Positions 33,538 through 44,085 of a DNA stretch of 64,000 bases are shown one piece after another; position 1 is the stretch's first letter; every line of letters starts with the position of its first letter. Source of the DNA: an uncultured Erythrobacter sp. (GTDB taxonomy: Bacteria > Pseudomonadota > Alphaproteobacteria > Sphingomonadales > Sphingomonadaceae); NCBI RefSeq assembly GCF_947499705.1, contig NZ_CANMPJ010000002.1, positions 186,001 to 250,000 of the forward strand, read 5' to 3'. Both the position numbers and the translations under genes were made by a program. The notes beneath the pieces were generated by a model. The model saw only the letters and a program-made list of their open reading frames with translations, ran no database searches and was not told where the DNA came from.

Positions 33538-34962
33538 TTACTTGCGATAATCGAGCGGCGGATCGCGGTCGCCGAGCAACGATTTGTATTCATAGTTTTC
33601 GCCGCGCGATCGATCGAACTCGGCCCGGGCTGCTGCGCGCAGATCAGGATTGGTGAACAGTTCCGTCGCCATCAGCGCCATCGCTTTAGCGGCAACCTGT
33701 GTGCCCTTGTGCCCGATCGAGTGGCCACTTGACGCGACCGCTTGCCAGCTATGCGCGCTCGTGCCGGGAACCCATGTGGCGGTGCGAACGCCAACCGTTG
33801 GCGTTGCCCAGGACACATCGCCGACATCGGTCGAACCATAGCCGAGGCTCTTGTTGTAAGCGCCAATCTCAGCCGCGCTGGCGAGCGGTTTAGCAGCATC
33901 ACCGAGTGATTCCTGCAGCTTCTCAGCCCATGCGCGCTCTTCGGCGTCGTATTCGACCCCGCCAACCACGCGCAGTTTCTGGTCCATGACTTTGGCCAGC
34001 GTTTCGTTGACCAGCAACGGGTTGTTGCCGTGGATCACTTCCCATTCGACTTCGGTGCCGGTTCCCATAGCTGCGCCGCGCGCTGCATTTTCGAGCCGGG
34101 TCCAGATCTGTTCTACACCCTCCGGGTCCGGATGGCGGACGTAGTAGAACACTTCCGCGAAATCGGGGACGACATTGGGAGCATTTCCGCCTGACGTGAT
34201 AACATAATGCATGCGCGCATCCTGCGGCATGTGCTCGTGCAGCATGTTGGCCATCATGTTCATCGCCTCAGCACCATCGAGCGCCGAGCGGCCGCGCTCG
34301 GGCGCGCCAGCGGCGTGGGCCGAGATGCCAGTGAAACGGAACTTCGCGGAACGGTTCGCCAGACTAGTCCGCGCCGCTGCGCTGTTCTCATCATCGGCGT
34401 GCCAGTGGATTGCGACATCGACATCGTCGAACATGCCCGCGCGGGTCATGTAGACTTTGCCCGATCCTCCTTCTTCGGCCGGCGTGCCATAGAGCCTGAT
34501 GCGGCCCGGCGTACCGGTCGCCTCGAGCCAACGTTTCACTGCAATCGCCGCGGTCAGCGAGCCTGCACCGAACAGATTGTGCCCACAGGCATGTCCTGCA
34601 TGTTTGCCATCAACCGGATCGCGCGTGGCCGAAGCCGATTGGTTGATCCCCGGAAGCGCATCCATCTCAGCGAGAATTGCAATCACCGGACCGCCCTCGC
34701 CCCATTCGGCGACGAACGCCGTGGGAATTTCCGCAATACCGCCAGTGATGTTGAAACCTTCGCCAGCGAGTTCCGATTGAAGCAGGCCCGAGGACTGCGT
34801 TTCCAGATAGCCGAGCTCTGCCATCTCCCACAGCTGCTGTGCAACGCGGGCCGTACGCTCCGCCTCAGCCTCCACCGTCGCGGCTGGATCGTGATTGTCG
34901 GCAGCAAGCGGAGCGGCACCGATCAGCAAAGCGGAACAGGCAAGTCTGGCAAACAGCTTCAT
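33538..34962 (-). CDS. M20-family amidohydrolase, exported (AbgB-like)
   Basis: A 474-residue metallopeptidase/amidohydrolase. Signal peptide MKLFARLACSALLIGAAPLAA. Metal and catalytic region: AILAEMDALPG, then HAGHACGHNLFGAGSL, TPAEEGGSGK and FTGISAHAAGAPERGRSALDGAE. The ending resembles AbgB-type aminobenzoyl-glutamate hydrolases; the substrate is not certain. ATG 34962 has GAGGAGA seven bases upstream. Converges with the DSP-like gene three bases away. Confidence 0.88.
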   Translation of the reverse strand: MKLFARLACSALLIGAAPLAADNHDPAATVEAEAERTARVAQQLWEMAELGYLETQSSGLLQSELAGEGFNITGGIAEIPTAFVAEWGEGGPVIAILAEMDALPGINQSASATRDPVDGKHAGHACGHNLFGAGSLTAAIAVKRWLEATGTPGRIRLYGTPAEEGGSGKVYMTRAGMFDDVDVAIHWHADDENSAAARTSLANRSAKFRFTGISAHAAGAPERGRSALDGAEAMNMMANMLHEHMPQDARMHYVITSGGNAPNVVPDFAEVFYYVRHPDPEGVEQIWTRLENAARGAAMGTGTEVEWEVIHGNNPLLVNETLAKVMDQKLRVVGGVEYDAEERAWAEKLQESLGDAAKPLASAAEIGAYNKSLGYGSTDVGDVSWATPTVGVRTATWVPGTSAHSWQAVASSGHSIGHKGTQVAAKAMALMATELFTNPDLRAAARAEFDRSRGENYEYKSLLGDRDPPLDYRK

Positions 34963-35021
34963 GTGAATCTCCTCAGCACATTGCTTGCCGCAAAGCGCCG
35001 CCCATGCCAATCCAAATTGCC

Positions 35022-35420
35022 ATGGAAATTCACCCGCAACTTTGGATCACCGGCGGTTCGCTGGTCGCAATCTTTGCGCTTGCCGGGCTGGCATGGTGGC
35101 TGAAGCTTGGCGGCAAACCGGTACTGAGCGAGGACGCCGACGTCCGAGCCGCGGCGGGCGAGGTTGAGGATGGTTTCGAGGCGCAGCGCATCTCGATCGC
35201 ACGCGATGGTGCTGCAGCGCTTGCTTCCGACAAGGCAGGACGGATCATGGTGATCAAGCGACATGGCAACCAGTTTGCCGGACGCACGCTGACTAGCGCT
35301 GCCAAGGTGCGCGAAGAGGTCGACGGTTTGGTGGTCGATTGTGGCGAGACGCAATTCGGCAGCGTGCGTCTTTCGCTCGAAGACCCGGCATATTGGGCCG
35401 ACGCGATCAATCGGCTATAG
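35022..35420 (+). CDS. Small membrane-anchored hypothetical protein
   Basis: About 132 residues: one N-terminal helix (LWITGGSLVAIFALAGLAWWL) and a soluble domain with ALASDKAGRIMVIKRHGNQFAGRTL and a DCGETQFGSVRLSLEDPAYWADAI ending. No known catalytic motif. The start may also be the ATG at 35004; neither has a clear Shine-Dalgarno. Ten bases upstream of the sterol-desaturase gene, probably co-transcribed. Unknown function. Confidence 0.65.
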   Translation: MEIHPQLWITGGSLVAIFALAGLAWWLKLGGKPVLSEDADVRAAAGEVEDGFEAQRISIARDGAAALASDKAGRIMVIKRHGNQFAGRTLTSAAKVREEVDGLVVDCGETQFGSVRLSLEDPAYWADAINRL

Positions 35421-35430
35421 CACTGCACCA

Positions 35431-36390
35431 ATGCCCGATTTCTCCCCCACCCAATATGCTGTGCCGCTATTCGTCATCGCCGTACTGGCGGAGATGGTTT
35501 GGTCGCGGTTTCGCAGGCCAGACGCCTATGAGCCGATGGACACTTTGGTCAGTCTCGCATTCGGACTGGGATCGACCATTGCAGGCGGGCTGCTTGGCGG
35601 GTTCGCGCTCTACATATTCATCGCCGCTTACGAGTATCGCGTTTTTGATCTCGGGCCTGAATGGTGGACCGTGTGGTGGGCGTGGCCGCTCTGCTTTGTG
35701 CTCGACGACCTCAAATATTATTGGGTTCACCGCGCCGGGCACCGCATCCGCTGGATGTGGGCCGCGCATGTGAATCACCATTCGAGCCAGCACTACAACC
35801 TGTCGACGGCACTCAGGCAAACATGGACCGGCTCGCTGACGTTCGGGTTCCTGTTCGCGCTGCCGCTCGTGCTGCTTGGTTTCCACCCCGGGATGATTGC
35901 AATCGCAGGCGGGTTCAACCTGATCTACCAGTTCTGGATCCACACCGAAGCGATCGACCGGATGCCGCGCTGGTTCGAAGCGGTGATGAACACGCCGAGC
36001 CACCACCGCGTCCACCACGCGACCAACCCGCGCTATCTCGACCGCAACTACGCCGGGGTCTTCATCGTCTGGGACAAGATGTTCGGCACGTTCGAGCCGG
36101 AAACCAATGACGAGAAAATCCGATACGGCATCATCAAGCAGCTCGGCAGTTTCAATTTGTTATGGTCGGTGTTCCATGAATGGATCGGCATGCTGAGCGA
36201 CATCTGGCGGGCACCGTGGAAACACAAACTGTCCTATCTGCTGCGCGAGCCCGGTTGGACGCATGATGGCAGCCGCGACACCTCGGACACGATCCGCGCG
36301 CGCTGGCTGGAACGTCAGGCGTCGAGCGAAACCGACGGTCGATCGGTTGCAGCGCGAAACGCGATTGCGGATAGTCCCGAAGCTGCCTAA
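35431..36390 (+). CDS. Sterol desaturase/fatty acid hydroxylase family protein
   Basis: A 319-residue integral membrane di-iron oxygenase. Histidine boxes: HRAGH, HVNHH (in WAAHVNHHSSQHYN) and HHRVHH (in TPSHHRVHHATNPRYLDRNYAG). Four or so membrane helices. Substrate unknown; sphingomonads use relatives on carotenoids, sterol-like lipids or sphingolipid chains. Ends 25 bases before the GMC gene in the same direction. Confidence 0.9.
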   Translation: MPDFSPTQYAVPLFVIAVLAEMVWSRFRRPDAYEPMDTLVSLAFGLGSTIAGGLLGGFALYIFIAAYEYRVFDLGPEWWTVWWAWPLCFVLDDLKYYWVHRAGHRIRWMWAAHVNHHSSQHYNLSTALRQTWTGSLTFGFLFALPLVLLGFHPGMIAIAGGFNLIYQFWIHTEAIDRMPRWFEAVMNTPSHHRVHHATNPRYLDRNYAGVFIVWDKMFGTFEPETNDEKIRYGIIKQLGSFNLLWSVFHEWIGMLSDIWRAPWKHKLSYLLREPGWTHDGSRDTSDTIRARWLERQASSETDGRSVAARNAIADSPEAA

Positions 36391-36414
36391 TCCTCTCCCC
36401 CAAGAGGAGAGATA

Positions 36415-38004
36415 ATGGAAAGTTTCGACTATATCGTCATCGGTGGCGGCAGCGGGGGGAGTGCAGTCGCCGGAAGGCTCGCAGTCGATGGAACGCGCCG
36501 TGTGTGCCTGGTCGAGGCTGGCGGGCGCAACGACAACGTACTCATCAAGACCCCGGGCTTCATGCCCTTCATCCGGAATTCGGCGAACTACAAGTTCGAC
36601 ACTGTCCCGCAAAAGGGACTGAATGGGCGGATTGGCTATCAGCCGCGAGGCAAGGGGCTTGGCGGCTCCTCGGCCATCAACGGGATGGTCTATATTCGTG
36701 GGCACCGCTGGGATTACGACAATTGGGCGGCGATGGGCTGCACCGGCTGGGGCTATGACGATGTGCTGCCCTACTTCCGCAAGTCAGAAGCGAATGAACG
36801 CGGCGCGGACGATTATCATGGCGAAGGCGGGCCATTGTTTGTCTCCGACCAGATTTCACCCAACCCGACCAGTGAAGCCTTCGTCGAGGCAGCGGCGGCG
36901 CTGCAATTGCGCACCAATGATGATTTCAACGGTGAGAAGCAGGAAGGCTTCGGGCTGTACCAGACCACGCAGCGAGGCGGCGAACGCTGGTCAGCGGCGC
37001 GCGGATATGTCGAGCCGCTGCGCGAACAGGGCAATTTCGCGATCCGCACCAACACTCTGGTCGACCGGCTGGTTGTCGAAGGCGGGCGCGTCACTGGTGT
37101 GATGGTGCGCCGGGGCAAGCGCAGCGAAATGCTCTATGCCAAGCGCGGCGTGATCCTCTCCGCAGGCGCGTTCAATTCTCCGCAAATACTGATGCTGTCT
37201 GGGATTGGCCCGGTCGAGCATTTGAAGGAACATGGCATCGATGTCGTGCTTGATCGCCCGGCGGTCGGTTCGCATCTTCAGGACCATATCGATTACGTGT
37301 CTGGCTGGCAGACGACAAGCGATGTGCCGATTGGCGGGACGCTGAAAGGCACTCTCAAGATGGCAGGCGCTATTCTGGAACATCGCCGCAAACGCACCGG
37401 GGCGATGACCACGTGCTACGCCGAGGCTGGCGGCTTCTGGAAAGTGATGCCCGACGCCGAGACGCCCGATGTGCAATGGCATTTCGTGCCAGCTGTGCTT
37501 GAGGATCATGGCCGCGAGAACGTTAAAGGCTATGGCTTTTCACTGCATGCCTGCGTGCTGCGCCCGGAGAGCCGTGGGACGGTACGGCTTGGATCGAGAA
37601 AGTCCGAAGACGCACCGGTGATCGACCCGAACTTCCTCGACGCCGACCGCGACATTGCGGTGCTGCGCGAAGGCATTCGCCTGTCGCACCGGATTGCCGA
37701 AGCGCCGCCGCTCCAGATGTACGGTCCGACTGATCGCCACCCGGTCGATCTCAATGACGATGAAGCGCTGGACGAATTGATCCGAGAACGCGCGGACACG
37801 GTCTATCACCCGGTCGGCACGTGCCGGATGGGCTCAGACGATGATGCCGTGGTCGATCCAACACTCAAGGTGCGCGGGCTCGACGGGCTGTGGATCGCCG
37901 ATGCGAGCGTAATGCCAAAGATCGTCAGCGGAAACACCAACGCGCCGAGCATCATGATCGGCGAAAGGTGCGCGGATTTCATCAAGGAAGCAGAAGCAAC
38001 CTAA
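36415..38004 (+). CDS. GMC oxidoreductase (choline/alcohol dehydrogenase type)
   Basis: A 529-residue FAD enzyme. FAD loop GGGSGGSAVAGRL at residues 9-21, the GMC signature GLGGSSAINGMVYIRGHRWDYD, second signature GAFNSPQILMLSGIGP, and the C-terminal active-site His in VYHPVGTCRMG followed by GLDGLWIADASVMPKIVSGNTNAPSIMIGE. It oxidises an alcohol; the exact substrate is open. AGAGGAGAG just before the ATG is an excellent Shine-Dalgarno. Confidence 0.93.
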   Translation: MESFDYIVIGGGSGGSAVAGRLAVDGTRRVCLVEAGGRNDNVLIKTPGFMPFIRNSANYKFDTVPQKGLNGRIGYQPRGKGLGGSSAINGMVYIRGHRWDYDNWAAMGCTGWGYDDVLPYFRKSEANERGADDYHGEGGPLFVSDQISPNPTSEAFVEAAAALQLRTNDDFNGEKQEGFGLYQTTQRGGERWSAARGYVEPLREQGNFAIRTNTLVDRLVVEGGRVTGVMVRRGKRSEMLYAKRGVILSAGAFNSPQILMLSGIGPVEHLKEHGIDVVLDRPAVGSHLQDHIDYVSGWQTTSDVPIGGTLKGTLKMAGAILEHRRKRTGAMTTCYAEAGGFWKVMPDAETPDVQWHFVPAVLEDHGRENVKGYGFSLHACVLRPESRGTVRLGSRKSEDAPVIDPNFLDADRDIAVLREGIRLSHRIAEAPPLQMYGPTDRHPVDLNDDEALDELIRERADTVYHPVGTCRMGSDDDAVVDPTLKVRGLDGLWIADASVMPKIVSGNTNAPSIMIGERCADFIKEAEAT

Positions 38005-38123
38005 CTGGAAGCGCCAAACGGTCCGGCGAAGTCGGACCGCAAAGGCGACCGCCCGCCCGCAGCGATGTGGCCCTCAGGCCGCATGAGCGAGGATTTCGCA
38101 CGCCGGATGGCGTGCGGAACCCA

Positions 38124-40517
38124 CTAAAAAGATTGCCGCGCCGTCACACCAATCGTCCTTGGTTGCCCCACTCGGAACCCAAGCCTCGCGCGACCACCAC
38201 GCTCACGGTCGAATGACAGCAGTGCGTTCTCATCGAGGATGTTGTTGGCGTAGATCGCAAAGCTCAGTCCGCTGTCGAAGTCCACGCCCGCGCTCAGATT
38301 GACCAGCTGGTAGTCGTCCAGCAGCAGATCAACTGTGGTAGCCGCATCCGCTGGAGCACCGCCAAACGGCAGGCCATGCACGAACGTGCGCGGGTTGTTT
38401 TCCTGATCGGCAGGCTGCGTGAACCGCGATCCGACATGCTGGACCGACGCCGCGATATAGGCCTCAGCATTATCGCCGACCGGGAATTCGTAGCTACCGC
38501 TTGCGGTGAACTGGAACTCCGGCACCGATGGCAAGCGGTTGCCCTCACGAATGCCAGTCGCTTCGGCCAATGGCCCAGGTAGGGTGGTGTCGAATTCGGC
38601 TTCGATCCAACTGCCCGACAGATTGAGGTTCAGGCCAGCGACCGGGTTGAACCCGATCTCCGCTTCGACCCCCGCCGAATGCGCATCTGGAACGTTGAAG
38701 ACAATCCGCGAAGAACAGCTGCCGGCATCAAGCGTCACCTGCAGATCGCTGATGTCGTTATAGAAGCCAGCGGCATTGAACGTGAAACCGTTGCCCTGCG
38801 CTTTCACGCCGACCTCATAGTTCCAGAGCGTTTCGTCCTCATAGTCCTGAAACCCACCGAACAGCGCCAGATCCTGCGCATTGCAGAGCGGGACGTTGAG
38901 CGGGTCATTCACCCCGCCAAGCCGGAAGCCCTGCGATGCCTGCGCGTTGACCGTAACGTCGGGGCTGACTTCGTAGCTGAGCAGGAAGCGCGGCGTGAAC
39001 CCGTCGGATGAGGTTTCATCCACGACACCTGCATCGCCATTGGCGAACAGGCCGCCGGTCGTGATAGTGCGCGTTTCTTCGAAATCGTAATACCGGCCGC
39101 CAGCGGTAAAGGTCAGCGCGTCGGTGATCTCGTAAGAAGCCTCGCCAAAGATCGCGAGCTGCTCGATATTGTACGGCAGGTCCGAGTTGAACGGGGAATC
39201 GAGGTCGGCGAAGCCATTGGCCACCGCCGCCGATGTGCCTGCACCCAAAGTGGCATCCGTAAACGCCGCGTAACCGGGAGTTGGAAGGCGCTGGCGATAG
39301 AACCGATCGGTCTCCGAATAGAACCCGCCGATCACCCATTGCAGCGGCCCGTCATAATCGGACGCAAACCGGATTTCCTGAGTCAAGGATTCGACATCGG
39401 TTGTATCGCGCAGGTTGGATGGCAACGGCACCGCTTCATCGGGATAGCCGAGATCGACCGAGACGGAGCCGGACAGTGCGCTTGCATCGCGGCTGACCAG
39501 GATGTCTCGGCTGGTGAACGAACTGACCGAGGTCATCGTCACGCCGCCCAGATCGGCTTCGACCACCATGTCGGCGATGAAGGTCTCGTCTTCGAACTCT
39601 TCACGTAGCTGGAGAAACTGCTCGCGCTCACCCAGTTGGACCGGGTTGGTCAGGAACGGATTGGCAAACAGGTTGAAGAGTTCCTGACGGTTGAATCCGT
39701 CTGCGCTAATCTTCTGATAGATGATACGCGGGGTCAGGCTGAAGCCAGTGCCGGTGTCAACTCGCAGAGCAATCCGGCCGCCATAGCGTTCTCCGCTATT
39801 CACGTTCTCGCCGCCACCCGGGCCTTGTGCGTCGATGAAGCCCGCATACTCGGTGTAGTAACCCACCGCACGAATGGCCGCGACATCGCCGAGCGGCAGG
39901 TTGACCGCACCCTTCAGATGCCAGCCAATATCGTCTTCTTCGACGACATTCACATTGGCTTCCACCAAACCCTCAGAAACGCCAATCTGCGGCTGGTTGG
40001 TGATGTAGCGGATCGTGCCGCCAACCGAACCGGACCCGAACAGAGTGCCCTGCGGACCGCGCAAGGTTTCCACGCGATTGAGATCGAACAGGTCGAGATC
40101 GGGCGTGAACAGCGACAGCGAGATCACCGACTCGTCGAGATAGACGCCGACCTGCTCCTTCACGCCGGGCTGATCGCGCACGATCTGCCCAGCCGAAACG
40201 CCGCGGACAGAAACCTGGCTCTGACCCGGGCCGAGGTTCTGCACCGTAAGCCCCGCGACATTGCGAGAAAGATCTTCGAGCGTGACGGCGCCCGAACGCT
40301 GAATGTCTTCCTGTGTCTGCGCGTTGATCGAAAACGGCACGTCCTGAATAGTCGCATCCCGCTTGGTCGCGGTCACGACAATCACGTTGCCGGTAGGTAT
40401 CGGCTCGTCATCTTCATCGACCTGCGCGAAGACCGGAGTGGAAGTCAGGGAAACTGCACAACCGCACAATAGTGCACGGCGAAATAGTGAAGTAGAACGA
40501 AGTTCGAGGCAACGCAT
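38124..40517 (-). CDS. TonB-dependent outer membrane receptor
   Basis: A 797-residue receptor. Signal peptide ends near STPVFAQ, the TonB box region is VIVVTATKRDATIQDVPFSIN, the plug carries VAGLTVQNLGPGQSQVSVRGV and VETLRGPQGTLFGSGSVGGTIRYITNQP, and the barrel ends with a C-terminal Phe (TARQSF). The sphingomonad expansion of such receptors takes up diverse organics; this one could serve the substrate of the neighbouring GMC or M20 enzymes. Convergent with the GMC gene. Confidence 0.93.
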   Translation of the reverse strand: MRCLELRSTSLFRRALLCGCAVSLTSTPVFAQVDEDDEPIPTGNVIVVTATKRDATIQDVPFSINAQTQEDIQRSGAVTLEDLSRNVAGLTVQNLGPGQSQVSVRGVSAGQIVRDQPGVKEQVGVYLDESVISLSLFTPDLDLFDLNRVETLRGPQGTLFGSGSVGGTIRYITNQPQIGVSEGLVEANVNVVEEDDIGWHLKGAVNLPLGDVAAIRAVGYYTEYAGFIDAQGPGGGENVNSGERYGGRIALRVDTGTGFSLTPRIIYQKISADGFNRQELFNLFANPFLTNPVQLGEREQFLQLREEFEDETFIADMVVEADLGGVTMTSVSSFTSRDILVSRDASALSGSVSVDLGYPDEAVPLPSNLRDTTDVESLTQEIRFASDYDGPLQWVIGGFYSETDRFYRQRLPTPGYAAFTDATLGAGTSAAVANGFADLDSPFNSDLPYNIEQLAIFGEASYEITDALTFTAGGRYYDFEETRTITTGGLFANGDAGVVDETSSDGFTPRFLLSYEVSPDVTVNAQASQGFRLGGVNDPLNVPLCNAQDLALFGGFQDYEDETLWNYEVGVKAQGNGFTFNAAGFYNDISDLQVTLDAGSCSSRIVFNVPDAHSAGVEAEIGFNPVAGLNLNLSGSWIEAEFDTTLPGPLAEATGIREGNRLPSVPEFQFTASGSYEFPVGDNAEAYIAASVQHVGSRFTQPADQENNPRTFVHGLPFGGAPADAATTVDLLLDDYQLVNLSAGVDFDSGLSFAIYANNILDENALLSFDRERGGRARLGFRVGQPRTIGVTARQSF

Positions 40518-40651
40518 CGTCTCTCTCCTTTGTCGGATCTTGGTCCGTGACGCGGGAATTGACGCTTCATTACCATCAAATGCAATCGCCTGCGACGAAG
40601 TGTGTTGCAGATTTCTTACAACTGTATCGCGCCAGACACACCTGAACTGTG

Positions 40652-40687
40652 CAAAAAAAGGGCCGGAGCGAACATGCCGCTCCGGCC
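40652..40687 (-). terminator. Terminator of glnK-amt
   Basis: Perfect 10-bp stem GGCCGGAGCG / CGCTCCGGCC with a 7-base loop; on the minus strand it runs into CTTTTTTTGC. Located about 90 bases after the amt stop codon. Confidence 0.88.
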
Positions 40688-40777
40688 TTCGTCAGTTGTT
40701 TGTTCGCAGGAGGAACAATGTGAGGCGGGGAAAGAGGGAGAGGAGAGAGATCTTCCCCCGCCAAACTGGTGGCTCGC

Positions 40778-42154
40778 TTAGGTTCCGCGAGCGAATTCGG
40801 GATAGGCTTCCACACCGATCTCGGCATGATCGAGCCCGCCAATTTCGTCCTCTTCGGACGGGCGCACCCCGATGGTGTATTTGAGAGCAAGCCAGACGAT
40901 GGCCGATGCCGCACAGACCCACACGGCGGTAAGCGCAACGCCAACAGCCTGAGCGCCGAGCTGTTCGAGCACGGAGTTGGTGTACTCGTTCGCTTCGCCT
41001 TCGTTAAAGGTGGTCTGCGTGCTGTAAGCGACAACCAGCGTTCCCCAGATGCCTGCGAACAGGTGGACCGGGATCGCGCCGACAACATCGTCAATCTTGA
41101 ATTTGTCGAGCAGAGGCACGGTGAAGACTACGATCGCTCCGCCGATACCGCCGATCACGATTGAGGCACCTACGCTGGGCGCAAGCGGCTCTGCCGTAAT
41201 CGAAACGAGGCCAGCCAGCGCGCCGTTGAGCGCCATGGTCACATCCGCCTTCTTGTAGAGAACCTGCGTCAAGATGATCGCGGTCACCACGCCGCCAGCA
41301 GCGGCCATGTTGGTGTTCACGAAGATCTTCGACACGTCGGACACATCGCCCACGGTGCCCATCGCAAGCTGCGACGCGCCGTTAAAGCCGAACCAGCCGA
41401 GCCACAGGATGAAGGTGCCGAGCGTTGCCAGCGGGATGTTGGTCCCCGGGAACACGTTGACCTTGCCGTCCGGACCATACCGACCGAGCCGCGCACCGAT
41501 GATGATTGCCCCCATCAGAGCAGCCCAGCCGCCGGTCGAGTGGACCAGAGTGGAACCGGCAAAATCGCTGAAGCCGTGGACGCTGTCGAGGTAACCACCA
41601 CCCCATTCCCAGCTGACGACGACCGGATAGATCACGCCGGTCAGCACGGTGACGAAGATGAAGAACGGAACGATCTTCACGCGTTCGGCAATCGTGCCCG
41701 AGACGATTGATGCCGTCGTGGCGCAGAACACCATCTGGAAGAACCAGTCGGAAGCGACCGAATAGCCGGTCTCCGTGTCCGCAGCGCCTACTTCCTGCAT
41801 CGAATAGATGCCCGTGAACCCGCCGATCAGGCCAAGGCTGTCTTCGGCAAAGCCGGGATAGGCGATGTTGTAACCGATCACCCAGAACATCAGACCGGCA
41901 ATCGAATAGAGGCCAATATTTTTGAGACACTGGGTCGAGGTGTTCTTGGCGCGGACAAGACCCGCCTCCAACATGGCGAAACCAGCCGCCATCCACATCA
42001 CCAGGAAGCCGCCGATCAGAAACAGCAGCGTGTTGAGAATATAGGCGGTGCCGCCTGAGACGACCTCCGCATCCGGCACAGCGGCGAATGCCGGCTGCGC
42101 CATCAAGCCCGCACCACTGGCGAGGGCAGCAAATGTAAGAACAGAACGCTTCAT
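40778..42154 (-). CDS. amt: Ammonium transporter
   Basis: A 458-residue Amt-family channel with eleven membrane helices and a signal peptide (MKRSVLTFAALASGAGLMAQPAFA), as in E. coli AmtB. Family segments include MWMAAGFAMLEAGLVRAKN, DFAGSTLVHSTGGWAALMGAIIIG (twin-His His residue) and LFAGIWGTLVVAYS (second His). The C-terminal tail that docks GlnK is present. 16 bases after glnK. Confidence 0.96.
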   Translation of the reverse strand: MKRSVLTFAALASGAGLMAQPAFAAVPDAEVVSGGTAYILNTLLFLIGGFLVMWMAAGFAMLEAGLVRAKNTSTQCLKNIGLYSIAGLMFWVIGYNIAYPGFAEDSLGLIGGFTGIYSMQEVGAADTETGYSVASDWFFQMVFCATTASIVSGTIAERVKIVPFFIFVTVLTGVIYPVVVSWEWGGGYLDSVHGFSDFAGSTLVHSTGGWAALMGAIIIGARLGRYGPDGKVNVFPGTNIPLATLGTFILWLGWFGFNGASQLAMGTVGDVSDVSKIFVNTNMAAAGGVVTAIILTQVLYKKADVTMALNGALAGLVSITAEPLAPSVGASIVIGGIGGAIVVFTVPLLDKFKIDDVVGAIPVHLFAGIWGTLVVAYSTQTTFNEGEANEYTNSVLEQLGAQAVGVALTAVWVCAASAIVWLALKYTIGVRPSEEDEIGGLDHAEIGVEAYPEFARGT

Positions 42155-42170
42155 CTGTCTTTCCCCTGTT

Positions 42171-42638
<468 letters not shown>

Positions 42639-42659
42639 CTATTTTTTAATCTTCTGTTT

Positions 42660-42667
42660 ACAATTTA
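42660..42667. repeat. Left copy of 8-bp target duplication
   Basis: ACAATTTA directly abuts the left inverted repeat and recurs at 44925-44932 beside the right one. Eight bases is the standard duplication length of IS1595-family elements. Confidence 0.9.
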
Positions 42668-42697
42668 GGCAATTGTATACTTGACACAGCAAGGGTA
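42668..42697 (+). repeat. Left terminal inverted repeat
   Basis: Begins GGCAATTGTATACTTGACAC. It contains TTGACA, which with TATCCA about 16 bases later could form the transposase promoter; the transposase ATG follows so closely that a leaderless or very short leader is implied. Confidence 0.9.
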
Positions 42698-42714
42698 TCT
42701 GCTATCCATAATCC

Positions 42715-43698
42715 ATGGAAAACGCAGTCGATATTTTTGCCCCTCGCTTCCAATCGGAAGACGCAGCGCGCGCTCACTTAGAGGGCCTTCACTGGCCTGA
42801 CGGTCCTGTGTGTCCTCACTGCGGATCGGCTGACGCGAAACGGCTTCCCCCGCAAAAGCGTAAGGCTACCAAAGCGCATCCGGGCGGCACCGTCCGCAAG
42901 GGCGTTGTCCAGTGCAACAACTGCCGCAAGCAATACACCGTCACCGTTGGCACCGTGTTTGAGCGCTCCAAAGTTCCTCTCAACAAATGGCTGCTTGCCA
43001 CGCACCTGCTTTGCGCTTCCAAAAAGGGCATTAGCGGCCATCAGATGGCGCGTATGCTTGGTGTCACCTACAAGACCGCTTGGTTTATGATGCACCGCAT
43101 TCGTGAAGCCATGATCGACACCGATGGTGATAGCCTTGGTGGCTACGGTAAGACCGTGGAAGCCGATGAAACCTATGTCGGCGGCAAGGTCTCAAACAAA
43201 CACGCTGACAAGCGCAAACAGAAAGGCGACAGTCCCTTCAAAGGCAAGCAGCCTGTGTTCTCGCTTGTAGAACGCGACGGTAAGGTTCGTTCCTTCCACG
43301 TTGCCAAGGTCAATTCCAACACGCTGCGCGGCGCTATCGTTACTAACGTGCATCGCGGTAGCTGGCTTATGACCGACGAACACCGCGCCTATGAAAAGGT
43401 TGGCGACGAGTTCACCGGGCATGGTGTGGTTGTTCACTCGCGCGGCGAATATGGCCGTGCGGGTATTTTCCACACCAACACCATCGAAAACTTCTTCTCG
43501 ATCCTCAAACGCGGCATCACTGGCGTTTATCATCACGTCAGCGAGCAACATCTGCGCCGCTACGTCACAGAGTTCGACTTCCGCTATAATACACGCAAGC
43601 TGACTGACTTTGAACGTGCCGACGAAGCCCTAAAGGGTATTGCTGGCAAGCGCCTGACCTATCTGACCTATCGGCGGACTGGCGCAGTCGCAGCCTGA
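42715..43698 (+). CDS. IS1595-family transposase
   Basis: A 327-residue transposase. N-terminal zinc ribbon CPHCGSADAKR...CNNCRKQY, an HTH (GISGHQMARMLGVTYKTAWFMMHRIREAM), then the DDE-type core: VEADETYVGGK, MTDEHRAYEKVG, and the IS1595-type NTIENFFSILKRGITGVYHHVSEQHLRRYVTEFDFRYNTR. Complete and without frameshift. Starts 18 bases inside the left inverted repeat end. Confidence 0.95.
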   Translation: MENAVDIFAPRFQSEDAARAHLEGLHWPDGPVCPHCGSADAKRLPPQKRKATKAHPGGTVRKGVVQCNNCRKQYTVTVGTVFERSKVPLNKWLLATHLLCASKKGISGHQMARMLGVTYKTAWFMMHRIREAMIDTDGDSLGGYGKTVEADETYVGGKVSNKHADKRKQKGDSPFKGKQPVFSLVERDGKVRSFHVAKVNSNTLRGAIVTNVHRGSWLMTDEHRAYEKVGDEFTGHGVVVHSRGEYGRAGIFHTNTIENFFSILKRGITGVYHHVSEQHLRRYVTEFDFRYNTRKLTDFERADEALKGIAGKRLTYLTYRRTGAVAA

Positions 43699-43776
43699 CC
43701 CATTCAAAGCTCCCCGTTTGATCGGAGAGAAGCGCAAGCGCTGGACTCAACGGTAGTCGGTAAATAGTCTTAGCCC

Positions 43777-44085
43777 ATGGATGAAGAATTTGAGCAGCGA
43801 TGGCGCGAACTTGTCTCAAAAGTCGCAGCCCAGCGTTTCATACTCGATTATGTTTTGAAGCATCTCTTTTTAACAATTCCGAAGCCAGAACGACTTCAAA
43901 TTGCTGAGACGCTGCTGAACCATTCAGAAGACACTTCATGGCTCGGCGGCGTTTCTCGCACAGAATCTCATGCCGAGCGCCTTGCCGATCTAGTTGTCCT
44001 AGCACAGCAAGAGGTTGACCTGATGATTGGTCGCGCTCTGGAAGCAACAGAAAAAGCCGAGGGGAGCAAGTATCCGCCAGACTAA
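43777..44085 (+). CDS. IS cargo: small helical protein of unknown function
   Basis: A 102-residue, charged, mostly helical protein inside the IS. It has no signal peptide and no motif I recognise; the sequence includes AAQRFILDYVLKHLFL and DTSWLGGVSRTESHAERLADLVVLAQQEVDLMIGRALEA. No strong Shine-Dalgarno. Ends about 130 bases before the HEPN-like gene. It might be a partner of that gene, but it lacks the GSxxxG/DxD motif expected of an MNT antitoxin. Confidence 0.55.
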   Translation: MDEEFEQRWRELVSKVAAQRFILDYVLKHLFLTIPKPERLQIAETLLNHSEDTSWLGGVSRTESHAERLADLVVLAQQEVDLMIGRALEATEKAEGSKYPPD